From contig CM043871.1 of the NCBI GenBank assembly GCA_023846275.1, positions 32,635,578 through 32,699,577 of the forward strand: a DNA stretch of 64,000 nt, given 5' to 3'. Every line of letters begins with the position of its first letter. Position 1 is the stretch's first letter. The notes beneath the pieces were generated by a model. It did not search any database. It was not told the DNA's origin and worked only from the letters and a program-made list of their open reading frames with translations. A program made the position numbers and the translations under genes. Positions 49,699-62,611 of the stretch are shown piece by piece. Origin of the DNA: Vanilla planifolia. Taxonomy: Eukaryota; Streptophyta; Magnoliopsida; Asparagales; Orchidaceae.

Positions 49699-52600
49699 TC
49701 AGATGGGAAGGAATCGGACAACCACACAGGTGATATTGTCGGCGCTGCCTCTTCGAGAAGCTTCCTGGAGTAGCAGCTTTGCTGCCTGCTCGGGCTCTTC
49801 AATGGGTTTGACCAAGGCAACGGCTTCCTGTTCGAGAAAACATTATTCTGTGTTACTATAGTTCTATGGTCATGGCTCGATTCTGCAATAACCAATTACC
49901 TCATTGGAGACTACATCCCACAGACCATCGCTCGCGAGGATGAGGAATTCTAGAGATCCATCAACCACCTCTTCCTGCAGTTTAACAATAAAATTGGGTA
50001 AGGAATAGATTATCAAAAGAAGAGGAAGAATTTAAGTACTACAACTTCGATGCTTATATTTGTTAGGGGTGAGAAATGTTTTGTTGGATCATTTGGTTCA
50101 TTGTTTTTTAACCTTAGGTTTGATTTTCATAGAAACTTTGCTATTCCTTTGATCAGAGTTCAGTTTGGTTCAAGATAAAAAAAAAAACTCAACAATGATC
50201 TTAAGTAGGTTTTTTGGGATTGGTCGATTCAATCTCATGTTTTTTAGAGTCTAACAAGCGTCGAACCTGGTTTTTGAGTTGTAGATTTTGTCTAAAACCC
50301 TTCAAAATTCAACTTCAATTTGTCAGCTTTTTCAGATCAAATATCAAAGTTAAGCTGTTAGAAAGATTAAGTTTCTAGTAGGTTAGATGATGTTTACTGG
50401 AACTAAAAAATTAATCTCTTTGACCAAAATACTCGAGTTCACAACCTAATATCCAGACGAGAACAAGGTATATAAATAGATGAAGGAATAAGCCATGCAA
50501 TGGGTATATTGATCTAGCTCAAGAAACCAATGATAGCTTAAAAATCATATCAACTTTTAGGTTAAAATGCATACATTTTACATTATACATTGAATGTGTA
50601 CTTATGCATGTGTGTGATATATGCATCCAAAAATATATACTACAAGAAAATTGAAACCAATGATGTCGAGCTGGCCTTAATGGCCTTAATCCCAACATTG
50701 AACCAATTCCAACACAATCATTAGGTATTTGACCTGATTTTGCGCTATGTTTGGCTTGACTTGAGATTTAAAACTACATTGATAACAACCCTTTCCATAT
50801 AAACAAAATATACAAGATCACATGGTTTGATGGATCTTAGGAACATACCTGGATTTCGGGATCTGCAACCACATATTGCTTTAAGAGACGATCACCAAAT
50901 GCACGAGAAACAGCAAGTACACCACCGACACGCCATGTACCTGTAAAATGCACCTGAATGAGATAGAAAATGTACATTAAAAAATTCTACAGTATTGACG
51001 TTAAAGTACCTGCCCACATAACAAAACCACCAGCATCCTCAATCCGTTGCCTTTCATCCGTTTGATCCGGTTTGTGATCTCTAGAAACAGCAATTGCTGC
51101 ATTTTTAAATCAGAGTTGATCCAGAGTAAATTTTATGTAACAATTAAGGATTCCCTAAATTTGAATTAGTAAAAGGTGAATCATAACTCTGCAATCACAC
51201 TACGTCTGTGCATGCATGCCTACTTGCAGATTGAAGAACATAGCTATCAACTACAGATGAGCAAATATAATTCTTTAAGCTATTCAACATCTTGATAGTT
51301 GTGGGTATTATGCTATGTAATTAACCTTTCTGAAGGGATTATGTTGCCTTTTTAAAGGGTACACTGCTTTGTGATTGTTGCAATCTAAATAACAACAAAG
51401 AGTAAAATGGTTGCCAAAGATTTGGTCCAAGTTATGAACCAGTAGAATAAAGTTTTCATAGCTATCACATGCATGGAATTGTACTGGCCTTGAAGCTTTT
51501 ATGAATTGCAAATTTCGAGAAGTAGGGTGCTCTAGAGATCAAAGGTTATTAAGGGATAGTTAATTTAATGTAAAATGAAAAAAATCTTTCTTTAATCAGA
51601 GCATCTAATCAACAAGAGAAGTGCAAGGCAAACGTATCTTTGATTAGACATTCATCAAATTCATAATGTTTGATTTTTTATGGGAGGGGCTTGGTGTCAA
51701 CTAAATTAAAAAAGAAATTCTTTCCAACAATATGGTATGAAACTTTGCTTTGGGGTAAGTTGAGCAAAAATCAAACTTCAATTTTATTTAAAATGAAGTA
51801 ATTTAATATTACTAGAATCTTAGTTAACTACATGAATCCTCTGAGGTCATTATGTTTTATCTAAAACGTATTTCGTAATATCAAAACATGCTAAATCCTT
51901 CCAAATAATCTCTTAAATCTTTTTAGGTTTTATCTCATTCTTTATTCATTAGAGAAAAATTTAACAACCCACATCTCCACACAAGAGTTCAAACAATCTC
52001 CATTTAAAACATCCAGATCAACTAAATTAACTCTTAATAAACTTATTCTCAACTAATACCATAAAATCTTTTTCTAAATGTACTTATTTTTAATAATAGT
52101 CTTTCAAATATAACATCCTCACATTAACACTACTTATTCTGTTTTTATGCTTGGATTTCACATATCAATATTTCACACTATTTAATATTGCCACACTATA
52201 ATCCTATAAAACATACTTTTAATCTTAAACAAAATATTTTGAACATATAGCAAATCAAAAGAATTCATTCATTTCATCCAAATACTTTGGTTACTTTTAT
52301 TAAAATCTACAATACTTTCACCATTATTTTGAAATATAAACTCAAGATATCAAAATATATCATTATTCTATATTTTATAATCTCAATTATAATTTTGACA
52401 TCATTTGTATCTTTATCTTGATTAAATTGATGTTGTCTATGCTTAGCTTCAAATTTGTTGGAGACAAATTCTCAATCTAAATTCATTCCTCAGATTCAAT
52501 TTGACTTTAACCCCTTTCTTAGTGTTTATAGTAAGGAAAATATATACCTAATAACAAACTTGCATCATGCACTTCATCTTGGATTTTTGCTTAGAACATC

Positions 52601-55600
52601 TATCACTAATGCAAAAAAAACTGAATAAAATCTAACTATAATTGAGAAAACTTTAGTTGGTCTTCCTGAATTGCATGTCATTACTCCTTCGCATGCATCC
52701 TTAATGACATAGACATATTTAATGATAATTTTATCCCTTATTAAGATCTTTCAAAGTACTTTGCTTGATAATCTATCACATATGTTCTCTAAATCAAAAA
52801 AAAAAGGTGAAGATCATCTTTTCTTGCCTAAATATCATAAACTAGTTGTAAATGGGAAAAAAAATATTTGACTCCACTTAATTCATTGTACTATTGCTTT
52901 ATCTTCTATGCCTGTTTCTGTATTTATCCAAAAATATCATCAACAATACACACTATGAGATAATAAAAGCATTCATGACTGATTGTAATGGGTCAAATAG
53001 ATATGACTATATATGTTCAAGCTATGAAAAAATACCCTAAGATTTGCAAATTTCAGAACTCACTTGCCCAATTTGTATGGATGAAAGATAGGCATGTTGG
53101 TTAATTTCCCACATTTTGTAGAACCAACAGCCTAGTTAGAATCTTAGATTTGGAAAGGGTACCTATAATTAGAACCTAATCCAACCATAACTAGAACTGA
53201 ATACAACTATCGCAACCAAAAGAGTGACAAATGGTTTATGCTCATGGAGAAGGGTGTAGTAGCTCATGCTTTTGTGAAGCGGGCTTTTAAGAAGATGATT
53301 TCCAAGAGGCATTTTCTTGTAGTAAACTTGTGATGGATTTTTCAAAAGGACAAAATAAACCATAAATTTATTCAAGATCTTAAGATATCAAAAGAAATAA
53401 ACATACGATGCATTTTGTTTAAATTGTAAATACACATGATGGGGAATCAACAAATAGTTGGGATGCCAATTTGACAAAAACAATTTATAAGGCAATTTAA
53501 AATGACTAAAATAAAGTACCCAATATTAAGGAACAAAAATTCAAAATATACATAGGATTACAATTGTATTGGAATTTTTGAAAAAAGAGTACAGATGAAT
53601 TAGTCCAAAGGAAGATAAAGGAATAATGTGTGGAAAGAAAATCAACTATGAGTAACAAAATTATAAATTAAAAGGATTGACATCCTAAATGTTTTCTTTG
53701 TATTTGATATGACTTCAAATATTCTCACATTGATTAATAAATCATTAATGGTATGGTTCTTTAAGTTAAGGAGAATCCCCCCATAACAAACTGATGTTTT
53801 GAAGTGGGCTCTCCTCATGGGATTAAGGCCAATGACCGTAGCGCACTTGTTGAGAGTACATTAGTAGAAAGAGCGACCTAGAAAAAGATTACCACTGGAT
53901 TGAATGAAGTCATCCAACACATGCCATCAAAAGAAGCAACTTAGAGAAGATCTACCACTAAAATAAATGAAATCATCCAAAGTAAACCACAAGAAAGGAA
54001 TAACCTAAAAAAGACAACTAACATAGTGAGTGAAGCCATCCATAATAGACCAACATGGAGATCAATTTCTCAAAGGGAAGGGGTAATGATACTACTCCAA
54101 TTAACCTCACATTGGTTAATAGCCAACTAATTAGTGAAATGATTCTTACATTAGAATGGTTCACCCTCCAAACAAATAGGTCTTTTGGAGTCAGCTCTCC
54201 TCATGGCTTAAGACCTAGCAGCCTCTCTCTTAAAAGAAAATACTTTAACATTACAAATCATAGGTAAGATCACAAAATGATAAACATTCCATACATGTCC
54301 CACTTATGAGAAATTTATAGAAAATTGGTTAAGCCATAATGATTGAGAGAAACTTTGACAATTCGAATAACTTTCAGATCTTCTAAAAGGATTGGATGTT
54401 ACTTAAATATAAAAATTTTGCTAATCTGTCATTTACTTTCCTAGGGCCTCCTCAAGAAGAAATCTCAAAAAACCACAAGAATGGTCTCAGAAGATGCAGT
54501 TAGGAATGGCAAAAACTATTTGGTTAAGTGCTTGGATTTAGATACGAGAAGAGCTAGAAGACCAATGAGAGACAAGCATAGAAACTGATCGAAAACTACT
54601 TGATGGTCATGAAAGAAGAGCTCTAAAACTAATCAGCAAATACTGCCATACTTGATAAGTGCCAAGTGAAGTCAAAAATACTGATGCTATCAAAATGGGA
54701 AGGATACACATTTAGATCATGCTCAAAGAAAACTGTCTTAATTGGATCCTCATCTCATCGTTATGATAGTTATGTGAAAAATGAACACATCATTATCACT
54801 CTCACTGCATGACACGTTGAGATTAATGTTGCCTCTATATAATGATTCAAGTGGATAATATACATCACCTTTGCTCATGCACTTCTTATCCTTGTAAGAA
54901 CAGAGCACTTCTCAATTTGCTGATGGCAAAAAGGCTTAGAATCGACAAATTTTAGTCCAAGGCAACAACAAAATCATTGGAGAAGGAAACTAAGAATTCC
55001 CTTTCAGCAGTAGAATCTTCTTTTGTCATCACCCAATCTACCCTATTAAAGAAAAATAGAATTTTCCTGCCTTCTGCCTATCCCCACAACTTCACGAACA
55101 ATGGCTCCTTTCCTTCAAAATTCATCTCTCCTCCCTAGGTTGTGGATGAGCTTAATCCAATTGAGATTCACATAATTGAGTCTGTTCTCCAATGGAAGTT
55201 TCGGATTTTCTGATGACGAAACCAAGAACATGACATAGGATTTGAAGGATGAATTCCCACAAATGCGTGATTTGGATGGAAAAGTTACATGGTCACCCTT
55301 ACAAAGGTTGATTTAGGGTTGATAGAGGAATATGCAGTAAAAATCTCTCAAAGCCTGATCGAAGCAGAGGACCTTGTAGTGGAGAATGACTGATTGGCTA
55401 AAATCACATTGACCAGAGAAAGGGGGAAAGAGCAAGCAGCAAAACTGCTGGCAAAATTGATCACCAAAGAACTCACTCAAAAAAATCATGCAGCTGGAAA
55501 ATAGAGAATTGGTCAGTCATCTTTCTAACCAATGGGTGGCACAGGAAACTATGGTCAATGAAAACGTCAACAACCTAAAGCTAACAGTTTTGAGATTGTT

Positions 55601-58600
55601 CAATTGCCAAGACAATTAAAGACCAAAGTAAACCAGGAGGAAAAAAAATGGTGGCATTCAAAGAAAGCTGATGCAATTAAGAAAGAAATTGATTACCACC
55701 TTCAGAAATTGAAGGTTACAGAGGGGATGTATTCCCAGCTGAAGTTTCAAAACGAAACCAAGCAACCACTAGTGAAGGGCCACCAAAGAGAGAAATTCAG
55801 AGAAAGGAGCAGGCTCACATGAGAAAACTATGGGATGCCTCTAAGTTTCAAAAAAGTGCCAATAAGACATTGATCGCCTTGAAGGAGCACATTGTCATTG
55901 CCCAAGACATCCTCTAATTCCCTTCCATAACCTGATTGCTGAGACAATTCAGCACAATCGAAGAGATGCCTCAAGTAGTACATGATGTAATTTTGCTTTG
56001 GCTTTCAATAAAATATGTTATGTTTCCTTAAAATATAAGGATGATAGTTTTCAATCCCATAAGAGATTTTTCAAAGTCTTCATCAAGAAAAAATTCTCGA
56101 AGACGGAAGCACGTCATTAGAAAATATCACTTTCAGGTCGGAAATCAAGTTAAGCAACAAATTTCATTCAATCAACATTGATCAAAAACTTTAAACTCCG
56201 TATGAGCTTTAATTGACAACTATCTAGAAATCAAGTACCTGTCACCTTGAAATCTTGAAATTGGTCGAATAATTTCAGATTTCAAGTATGAAAACTTTGA
56301 AGGTAAATCTCAAATTTGAAACCAATTGCAGCCTATTGTTTTATAAATTTTAAATTAAAAAATCAAAATTCTAGATACAATGATGGTCTTCACATGTGCT
56401 GAAATCTCATCAATGGGGTTAAGGCTACAATTGAGGAGACAATCATGCGCTTGGAACTTTCCTTCTCATAACTTCCTTGCCCTCTTGTCTTTTGATGACT
56501 TTTGATGGAGGAGTCTTTTTTGAGACAATTGACTTCAAAATACTTGATCATGGTTTTGAAGAAAATTCTAATTAACACAATTGGGTATACCGCTTAAAGT
56601 TGAGGCTGAAGGGAATCAGAGACATAACTCGATGCTCAACAAAAACGTGTGTATATTAATCGAGTCCTTTTTGCGAGCTCTTTCTAATTTTCAACACTAT
56701 TTCTTCAAGATTTTTGGATGCTTCAAGATTGTTCTCACACAATTTGTGTCAGACATGTATCTTCAAGTGGGACCCAGATGTGAAAAAGCAAGACAAGCAC
56801 CTATCTTGATTCATAAACATCTTACAGCTTCATGAGAACAAGTCTTGAGACGCTTTTTCTTAGGAGCCATTAGAAAAATCGCTCCTCAAGCTAACCTCCT
56901 ACTATGAGTACCACACATAGAACATTTTCTTAACAAGTTCTCCAAAAAGTGCAGCTAGTTGTGAAAGAAAAGAACGCCTTGGCTACCCTAAAATTTTTTA
57001 GGACAAGCAAATGCCTCTAGATGATAGTTTCAACGAAGAGAAATTGGCTGAAAGTTTTTTTTGTTTTCACCCTTGATTTTCATGTGGATGAAGAAGCTTG
57101 GAGAATTCGAAAAAATGCAACTCATCAAAAAAATGGGCATAAGGCATGAATTAATGATGTCATTACAAGCTTTCTTTAGATACACCACATCTCTAACAAC
57201 AACTTTAAACATTTGAAAAATTTTTCTAAGAGGAACCCCACATTCTTGGCAAATAAAGAAAAATGTGGCACCTCTCTTCAACCACCATCAAACAACTACA
57301 AGAAGGCTTTTCAAAAACCACCAAAACACAACATGAAAGCTTTGAGCAATGCCAAAACTGCTTGAGCAATACTCCTTCAGGATTCTAACTAGCAAGCTGC
57401 ACTTCACTATGTGATGCAAATTGGATGGTCAAGGCAACATTGGACATGGTCATGAAGATATTGGGGAAGGAATTTCCCTTATGAAATTGAACCAAAAAAA
57501 TTTAACATTTAGAGAAATCTCCTCATCTATGATATGTTGAGCAAAGGTATTCCCACTAACGCTTTCCAATACAACCAATTCTCGACTCTCCGTTAAAGAC
57601 TCATCAAGAAGATTGAGAATATGTGTTGTGAGGCGACTAAATGAGCATATCGTCAAATGTATAATGTGAAATTACGTTGAGGTTAGTCCTCCTCTCGACT
57701 AAAGTCAAGATAGTAGCCAACAGAGTTTGTAAGTCAATGACTGCTTCTAACATGATTGGTACCAAAGTCATGAACAAACTCATTATTTGCTGAAATGCCA
57801 CCAAATTTGCATTCAAATTTGTTTACGATGGCATTTTTTAGGTGCTAACTTCAACATCCACTAGGTCGAAGGAATGTTGAACATTGTATCGAGGGATGCA
57901 TGTGGCATTAGATTCCTTTGAACAAAAACTTAATTGTTTTTTGTAGCTCTTTATCCAGTCACCATGTTTCCCATAGAAAATGCAAAGAAATCTTTAGATA
58001 AATATTAGAAAAAAAAAAGAGTAGAGATGTACCACTCACACAGAAGATAAATGGGATGAAAATGAAAGAGAAATCAACATAGAAAAAAAAATTACAAAGT
58101 ATAATCATTGGCACCCAGATTGTGCTCCCTCCCTTTCTCACATAAGTGCTCTACCACTAAAAAGTCAGCAATCAAATGTCAAATGGTTTGAAAAATGATC
58201 TCATATATGTCCCAGTAATGGGATATTTATAAACAATTGGTTTTGGCAAAACACTACAGGCAATTGGCTTAACTATCAAATCTTCAGTAACAATTGACAG
58301 TTACTTGGCTATAACTATTTTGCTCATGTTGCATCTATTTCCTGATGGTCTAATCAGGAAGCATCTCAACAAACTACATGAATCACTTCAAAAGGCAGTC
58401 AAGTATACCAAAAGGTTGTCGATAAAGTGCTCAATGGCTTATCAGAGAATATCACAGACACTAATTGAAGAACCAAGAGGATAAGCAAAAAATGCTTGGT
58501 TGTCATGGAAAGACAGCTCAAGAACCTATTAGGTAAGATTGACCATGCTCTATAAATGTCATGTGAACTCAAAAGTATTGATTGGGACACATGTTACCAT

Positions 58601-61600
58601 CAACTTATTGTAAAAGAATGTATAGCTAAAATCGTAGTGGTTGGAAATTCCATCTTCAAATTGCTGTGATACTTTAGCTTCACCTCCATCCTACAGCTTC
58701 CTAATGCCCAAAATTTTTGAATAGGAAAAAAAGAAGCTCGTAACTTCTTTTATGCATAGAGAAAACTTTGATACAATAAAAAAATGCAATAATGAAGATT
58801 GGTGATTTCAGAATTATTTTTTAAAATGCCATTTTTTGGACACCTACAAATTTGGGCATTTAATCTTTTCAAAAAAAAAATATTGTTCAAATGCACAAAT
58901 TAATCTTATTCTATCTGCAAATAAGCAGCACACAAACATTGAACTTTGATCACATTCTAGCAATCTTAATAACCAAAAAAAGGAACCAAATTTAATATTT
59001 GTTTATCAATTTTGTCTCAATTACACACTAATAAAAAAGCACCATAAAGTTGATCGAGTCTAAATTACAATAACCAAACCATTCCCAAAAATTGTTAAAT
59101 TGGATTATAATTTACTTTATAAAAATTAAACATTTATAAATACAAAGTAATAAACTGAATCCTAAAATACTTATTTATAAAATAAAATAATAACATTTCA
59201 CCAATTAAACAAATAACAAAAAACACTCAGATTTCTTAAATCAAAATAGTTAGTTCAAACAAAATCAATAATAAATTCTAGCTCTTTCATTAAAAACCAT
59301 ATATGCTGCACATTTGCAAGGTGTACCCGGACCCTTTTTCATAATAAATGCTATCTAGAAAACATCACAGTATAAAATATCAGTCATTCCCTGTTCCAAG
59401 AAAATACAATTTAATGGAACAAAATCCTTTATAGTGCAGTCATATTCTTTCCGTGGATTAATATAGCGCAGCTATAAGGGATTTTCTAGTGAGCAGGATT
59501 TGAACAGTATACACATAATTCAGCTATACAGATAGAAACCAATGCATAGCAATAAAGCATTTGATAACAGCAAAAAACACCAAAAAAAAGAATAGTTCCT
59601 TAATTAACGGTTTTCTTTCATGAGGACCTCATGGGTAAAATTCACTTGATGATTGTAAACAAGCACATCCATGGTAAAACAATCAGGGATGCAGCCTTCC
59701 CGAAAAAAATAATGCCATTACATCCTTAAGGGACCCAATATTATTTTTTTTTTGCCCATGTACTAATTAACAAAGGGTTGAGCTGCATCATGGCTCAACG
59801 CATAAAAGCACTGTACTCACTACATGCAACACCACGTAAACAGAATATAAAGCAACAGCTGTAAATTGTTACTGAATTACTAAAGCAACAGATGTAAATT
59901 GTTACTGAATTACCAGAACTATTCTTGAGATTCAAGTTTCAGCCCAAGAACAAGAAGCACATGCATTTTTAAATCTTTCACATTTAGCAGTAAACAGGAA
60001 ATAACTACAGTTGTTTCGACTTTGTGCTTACCATTTCCTCCTCTACAAATGACAGCTCTTGAATCACCCACATTTGCAACTAGTAGACGATCACCAACAA
60101 GAATAGCAGTTGAAGCTGTTGATCCAGCATCTCGGTTCTGACTATTTTCAGATCTCAGGAACTCAGAGTCAGTATGGTTGTAGGTTTCAGCTGCATCATC
60201 AGAAAAACAACTAATTAGATGAGTTGCACAGAGAATCAACTATACAATCATGAATGCCGACAGCTGTAGCAGGAAATTTCAATAACACATAAAGCAATAA
60301 AAAAACTTATTTTGCATCACTTTACATCTTTTTAGATAATAATCACAATATGTTTGGATAAGGGTAGATTAGACAATTTTGCTCGAATTTCAAAATCGCT
60401 CAAAACTGCTAGGGAATTGACTCAAGATCAAGTGGTCAATTACTTTTCAGCAAGGTTTAAAACTTCATTTATTTTGTATTGTGTTTAAGCCAACCTTGAC
60501 TTGCTAAAATATTTTCAGAATAACCCAAAAAAATGTTAAAAACATATTGCTCCCTTTTCATTCAAAAGTTCAGTAAGTTGTTCAATGCAATTAGCTGACA
60601 TAAGCACATAATATATTTGATTCCAACTCGTGTATGATGCAGAAAACTTAATGTGATTTGGCACTAAAAGCATATTAAAACATATTTATGAACATTATAA
60701 TTAAAAATGCCTACAATATCAGAGTGACCAATGAAAATATCTTGTAATATCTCCAATTACAATAGTGATATCACAACAAACAAAAAAACAACTGTTACAA
60801 CTATTATAAAATATTAAGCTAAATGATGAAAAGTAAATTTGGAAAAAGTGTTATTTACTACTATTGAGAAAGTGTGTTTTTTAATGATTGATATTGTTAA
60901 ATGACTAGAATAATTTTTGACTTCATAGTAATAATATTATTTTGGAAAAACAAAATTGTTTACTCTTCTTATATTATTTTTTAATTTTTTTGGATTGGAA
61001 AGATATGTTTCAAAAAATAATTAAAAAACATCTAATTTGCTTTTCAAAAACACTTCAGCAAATAGTTAAGTTTGAAAATTGCACCTAAGAGTGTAAAACC
61101 ATAATAAAGTTCTATTTATTACAATAGACTTTGGTTTATTGTTTTAAGAACAATAACTTAAGCAATTCCTATTTTTCAATTCCATCCTTTTCAATTTTCA
61201 TGCATGTCTAGCAATACAATTGCCATGACCTAAGATTAATTGCAAGGAAGCAAATAATTTACAATTTGGTTCCCTAAATTTATTATACAAAGCATATAAG
61301 TACCTTGTTTTTATACCAACAAGCAATAAAAACTCTTTATTTATTAAGGAACTTTAACAATACTTACAATCACTCTATGACGACAATCGTTTTCAACAAG
61401 GCTTAAGCATTTGAAATTGAACATAATCAGCTTCATATTATTGAAGTTATTTTGTAATGAATAATCCAAACATATTAGATCTACCATGCACTAAAAACTA
61501 CTGCTTAAAATTTAAAGGTAAGGATAATAACCCCCTACCATAAGAGATAACAACACTTATCACCTTGATGGAGTATTTCCAATCAATAATATGATAAATA

Positions 61601-62517
61601 ACAATAACAAATTCAAGTCAATTTGTTAAATTTGATCACGATTATGGAGGAAGAAAATAACCTATAGCTGATTTAGTATCACTAATAAACTTTGGATGCT
61701 TGATCAAATTGCTGAAGAGGTGCTGCTTCACATACTCTGCTGCTCGAGCACCGCCATGACCTACATTAAGAATATGAAAACATCAGATTGCAGAACACCA
61801 TTGCACACCAAAAGTTGCTGAGGAAACAATCATAAAACAAAACAATAATACAAAATAACTAAACAAAATAATTCTTTTTCTAAGAAGGTCGAGGTCTATG
61901 CCTGATATGAAACTAGTATCTTCATTTTTTAGGACAAAATCAATAACACACGAAACATATGAACTAAGACTCGGGGAAAAAAAGAATTATACTATTTCAC
62001 GATACGCCAAGCAGCATATTTTTCATGAAATAAAAGAATATTGATCGTTCAACCAAAAAACATAAAGAAAATAATTACCATCGAAAACCCCAAACAGCCC
62101 AACGATCTCTCCATCAACTCTATCAATTCTGGTCTCGTAGAAATCCTCCATGGATGACCTCTTTCCGGGAGAGCTCGCATACCCATAACTAAACTTTCCA
62201 TTATGACTTGAAAGAAAAACAGACCGTTAGCAAAACCCACAACCAACACATCTTTTAATTTTGAAAGAACAGAATATCCCCCACGATTTTCCCCACCAAT
62301 ATAACTAAACCTATATTTAATCCCCTCGTTCCTTAAGATATAAAAAAGCTAATCTGATAAAAAAAATTTCGGTGCACACCATGGTGGAATCACCAATCTT
62401 TGATGCAAAGTAAAAACAAACTCGAGAAGAAGCATACCTGAGCCCTCCACCGCTGACGGGAGTATCAACGGCATGTATTCCGCTAGTGTTCGCAAGCGCG
62501 GCGTTCAAATAACCCAT
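49699..62517 (-). CDS. PP2C59: Protein phosphatase 2C, clade F type (PP2C59/WIN2-like), eight exons
   Basis: Serine/threonine phosphatase of the Mg/Mn-dependent PPM family. Exons on the minus strand: 62517-62438, 62206-62079, 61760-61662, 60190-60032, 51096-51010, 50940-50849, 49974-49900 and 49827-49699. All introns are GT-AG. The exons sum to 849 nt and 282 codons plus TGA with no internal stop. The protein starts [17 protein letters not shown], as Arabidopsis PP2C59/WIN2 and its close relatives do. Catalytic and metal-binding motifs are intact: RSSMED (43-48), FGVFDGHGG (65-73, with Asp69 and Gly70), ASDGLWD (229-235, Asp231) and GSADNIT (267-273, Asp270). The core runs almost to the C-terminus (VVVRFLPI), so the longer tail of some relatives is absent. 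No upstream in-frame ATG exists in exon 1. Intron sizes are 231, 318, 1471, 8935, 69, 874 and 72 bp. WIN2 was described as a target of a bacterial effector, but that role is not shown here. Confidence 0.95.
53690..54225. repeat. Repeat cluster: ~110 bp direct repeats around three ~62 bp tandem units
   Basis: 53.72-53.83 kb and 54.10-54.22 kb share TCACATTG.TTAATA, ATGGTTC, and AG.CTCTCCTCATGG followed by TTAAG.CC. Between them, units starting at about 53868, 53931 and 53992 repeat the pattern GA.GCAACCTAGA.AAGA..ACCACT, then TGAA.TCATCCA. The outer pair looks like two copies of one short LTR-like segment, with the tandem block amplified between them. Confidence 0.55.
55200..56030 (+). pseudogene. 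Charged, helical coding remnant inside the intron element
   Basis: The plus strand here is less AT-rich than its surroundings and reads in broken frames as Lys/Glu/Gln-rich helix. Examples are [20 protein letters not shown] near 55.49 kb and [20 protein letters not shown] at about 55.65-55.71 kb (frame 55604-55822). It ends near 56.0 kb with CTTTCAATAAAATATG, a possible polyadenylation signal. It looks like the remains of a coiled-coil protein, either a Gag of the element or a captured host sequence. I do not recognise the family. Confidence 0.4.
56380..57690. other. Interior of the intron element, unassigned frames
   Basis: Minus-strand frames at 56390-56578, 57030-57281 and 57450-57656 and a plus-strand frame at 56581-56835 are open for 60-84 codons with fairly normal residue composition. 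One contains [20 protein letters not shown]. They show no domain that I know and no agreed strand. They may be decayed coding DNA of the element. Confidence 0.35.
59848..59913. repeat. 33 bp tandem duplication, two near-identical copies
   Basis: Units 59848-59880 and 59881-59913 are adjacent and differ at one base (C to A, in AACAG[C/A]TGTAAATT). They lie about 120 bp inside intron 4, downstream of exon 4. One mismatch implies a recent event, and the locus could be length-polymorphic. Confidence 0.95.
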
Positions 62518-62611
62518 TGAAACCCACCACGAACCAATCGATTTCGCCAAATACTGATTCAATCGAATAACTCAAAAAATAACACAACAAACAAATAACT
62601 AATCTATGTTA

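Larger units (their letters stand above)
54285..58610 (+). mobile_element. Old LTR-type retroelement inside PP2C intron 4, apparently non-autonomous
   Basis: 54285-54700 and 58190-58610 are diverged direct repeats. Examples: ATACATGTCCCACTTATGAG against ATATATGTCCCAGTAATGGG, and TGGTCATGAAAGAAGAGCTC against TTGTCATGGAAAGACAGCTC. They share many further collinear blocks. They fit a pair of LTRs flanking a 3.5 kb interior. A TATA-like CTCTATATAATG lies near 54.83 kb. I could not read protease, RT, RNase H or integrase in the interior, so it may be a large non-autonomous derivative. The exact ends and target duplication were not found. Confidence 0.55.
51097..60031 (-). other. PP2C intron 4, 8,935 bp
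   Basis: The donor is AAATG|GTAAGC and the acceptor AAATGCAG|CAATTG. This intron makes up about 70% of the gene's coding span. The 51.1-53.7 kb part and the 58.7-59.8 kb part are AT-rich without recognised content. The middle holds an old LTR-type element with tandem repeats at its left edge, and a 33 bp tandem duplication lies near the 5' end of the intron. No alternative exon was recognised. Confidence 0.9.

Noticed and set aside
59919..60031. Extension of PP2C exon 4 past its donor site
   Set aside because: The frame continues into intron 4 with unrelated residues, whereas the consensus donor at 60031 joins to exon 5 in frame with family sequence.
62049..62249. 66-codon minus-strand frame over PP2C exon 2
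   Set aside because: It is out of frame with the phosphatase, whose exon 2 reads in another frame and joins exons 1 and 3 in phase.
62438..62562. Upstream extension of PP2C exon 1 beginning at 62562
   Set aside because: The codon there is TTG, not ATG. The family's N-terminus MGYLN starts at the ATG at 62517.
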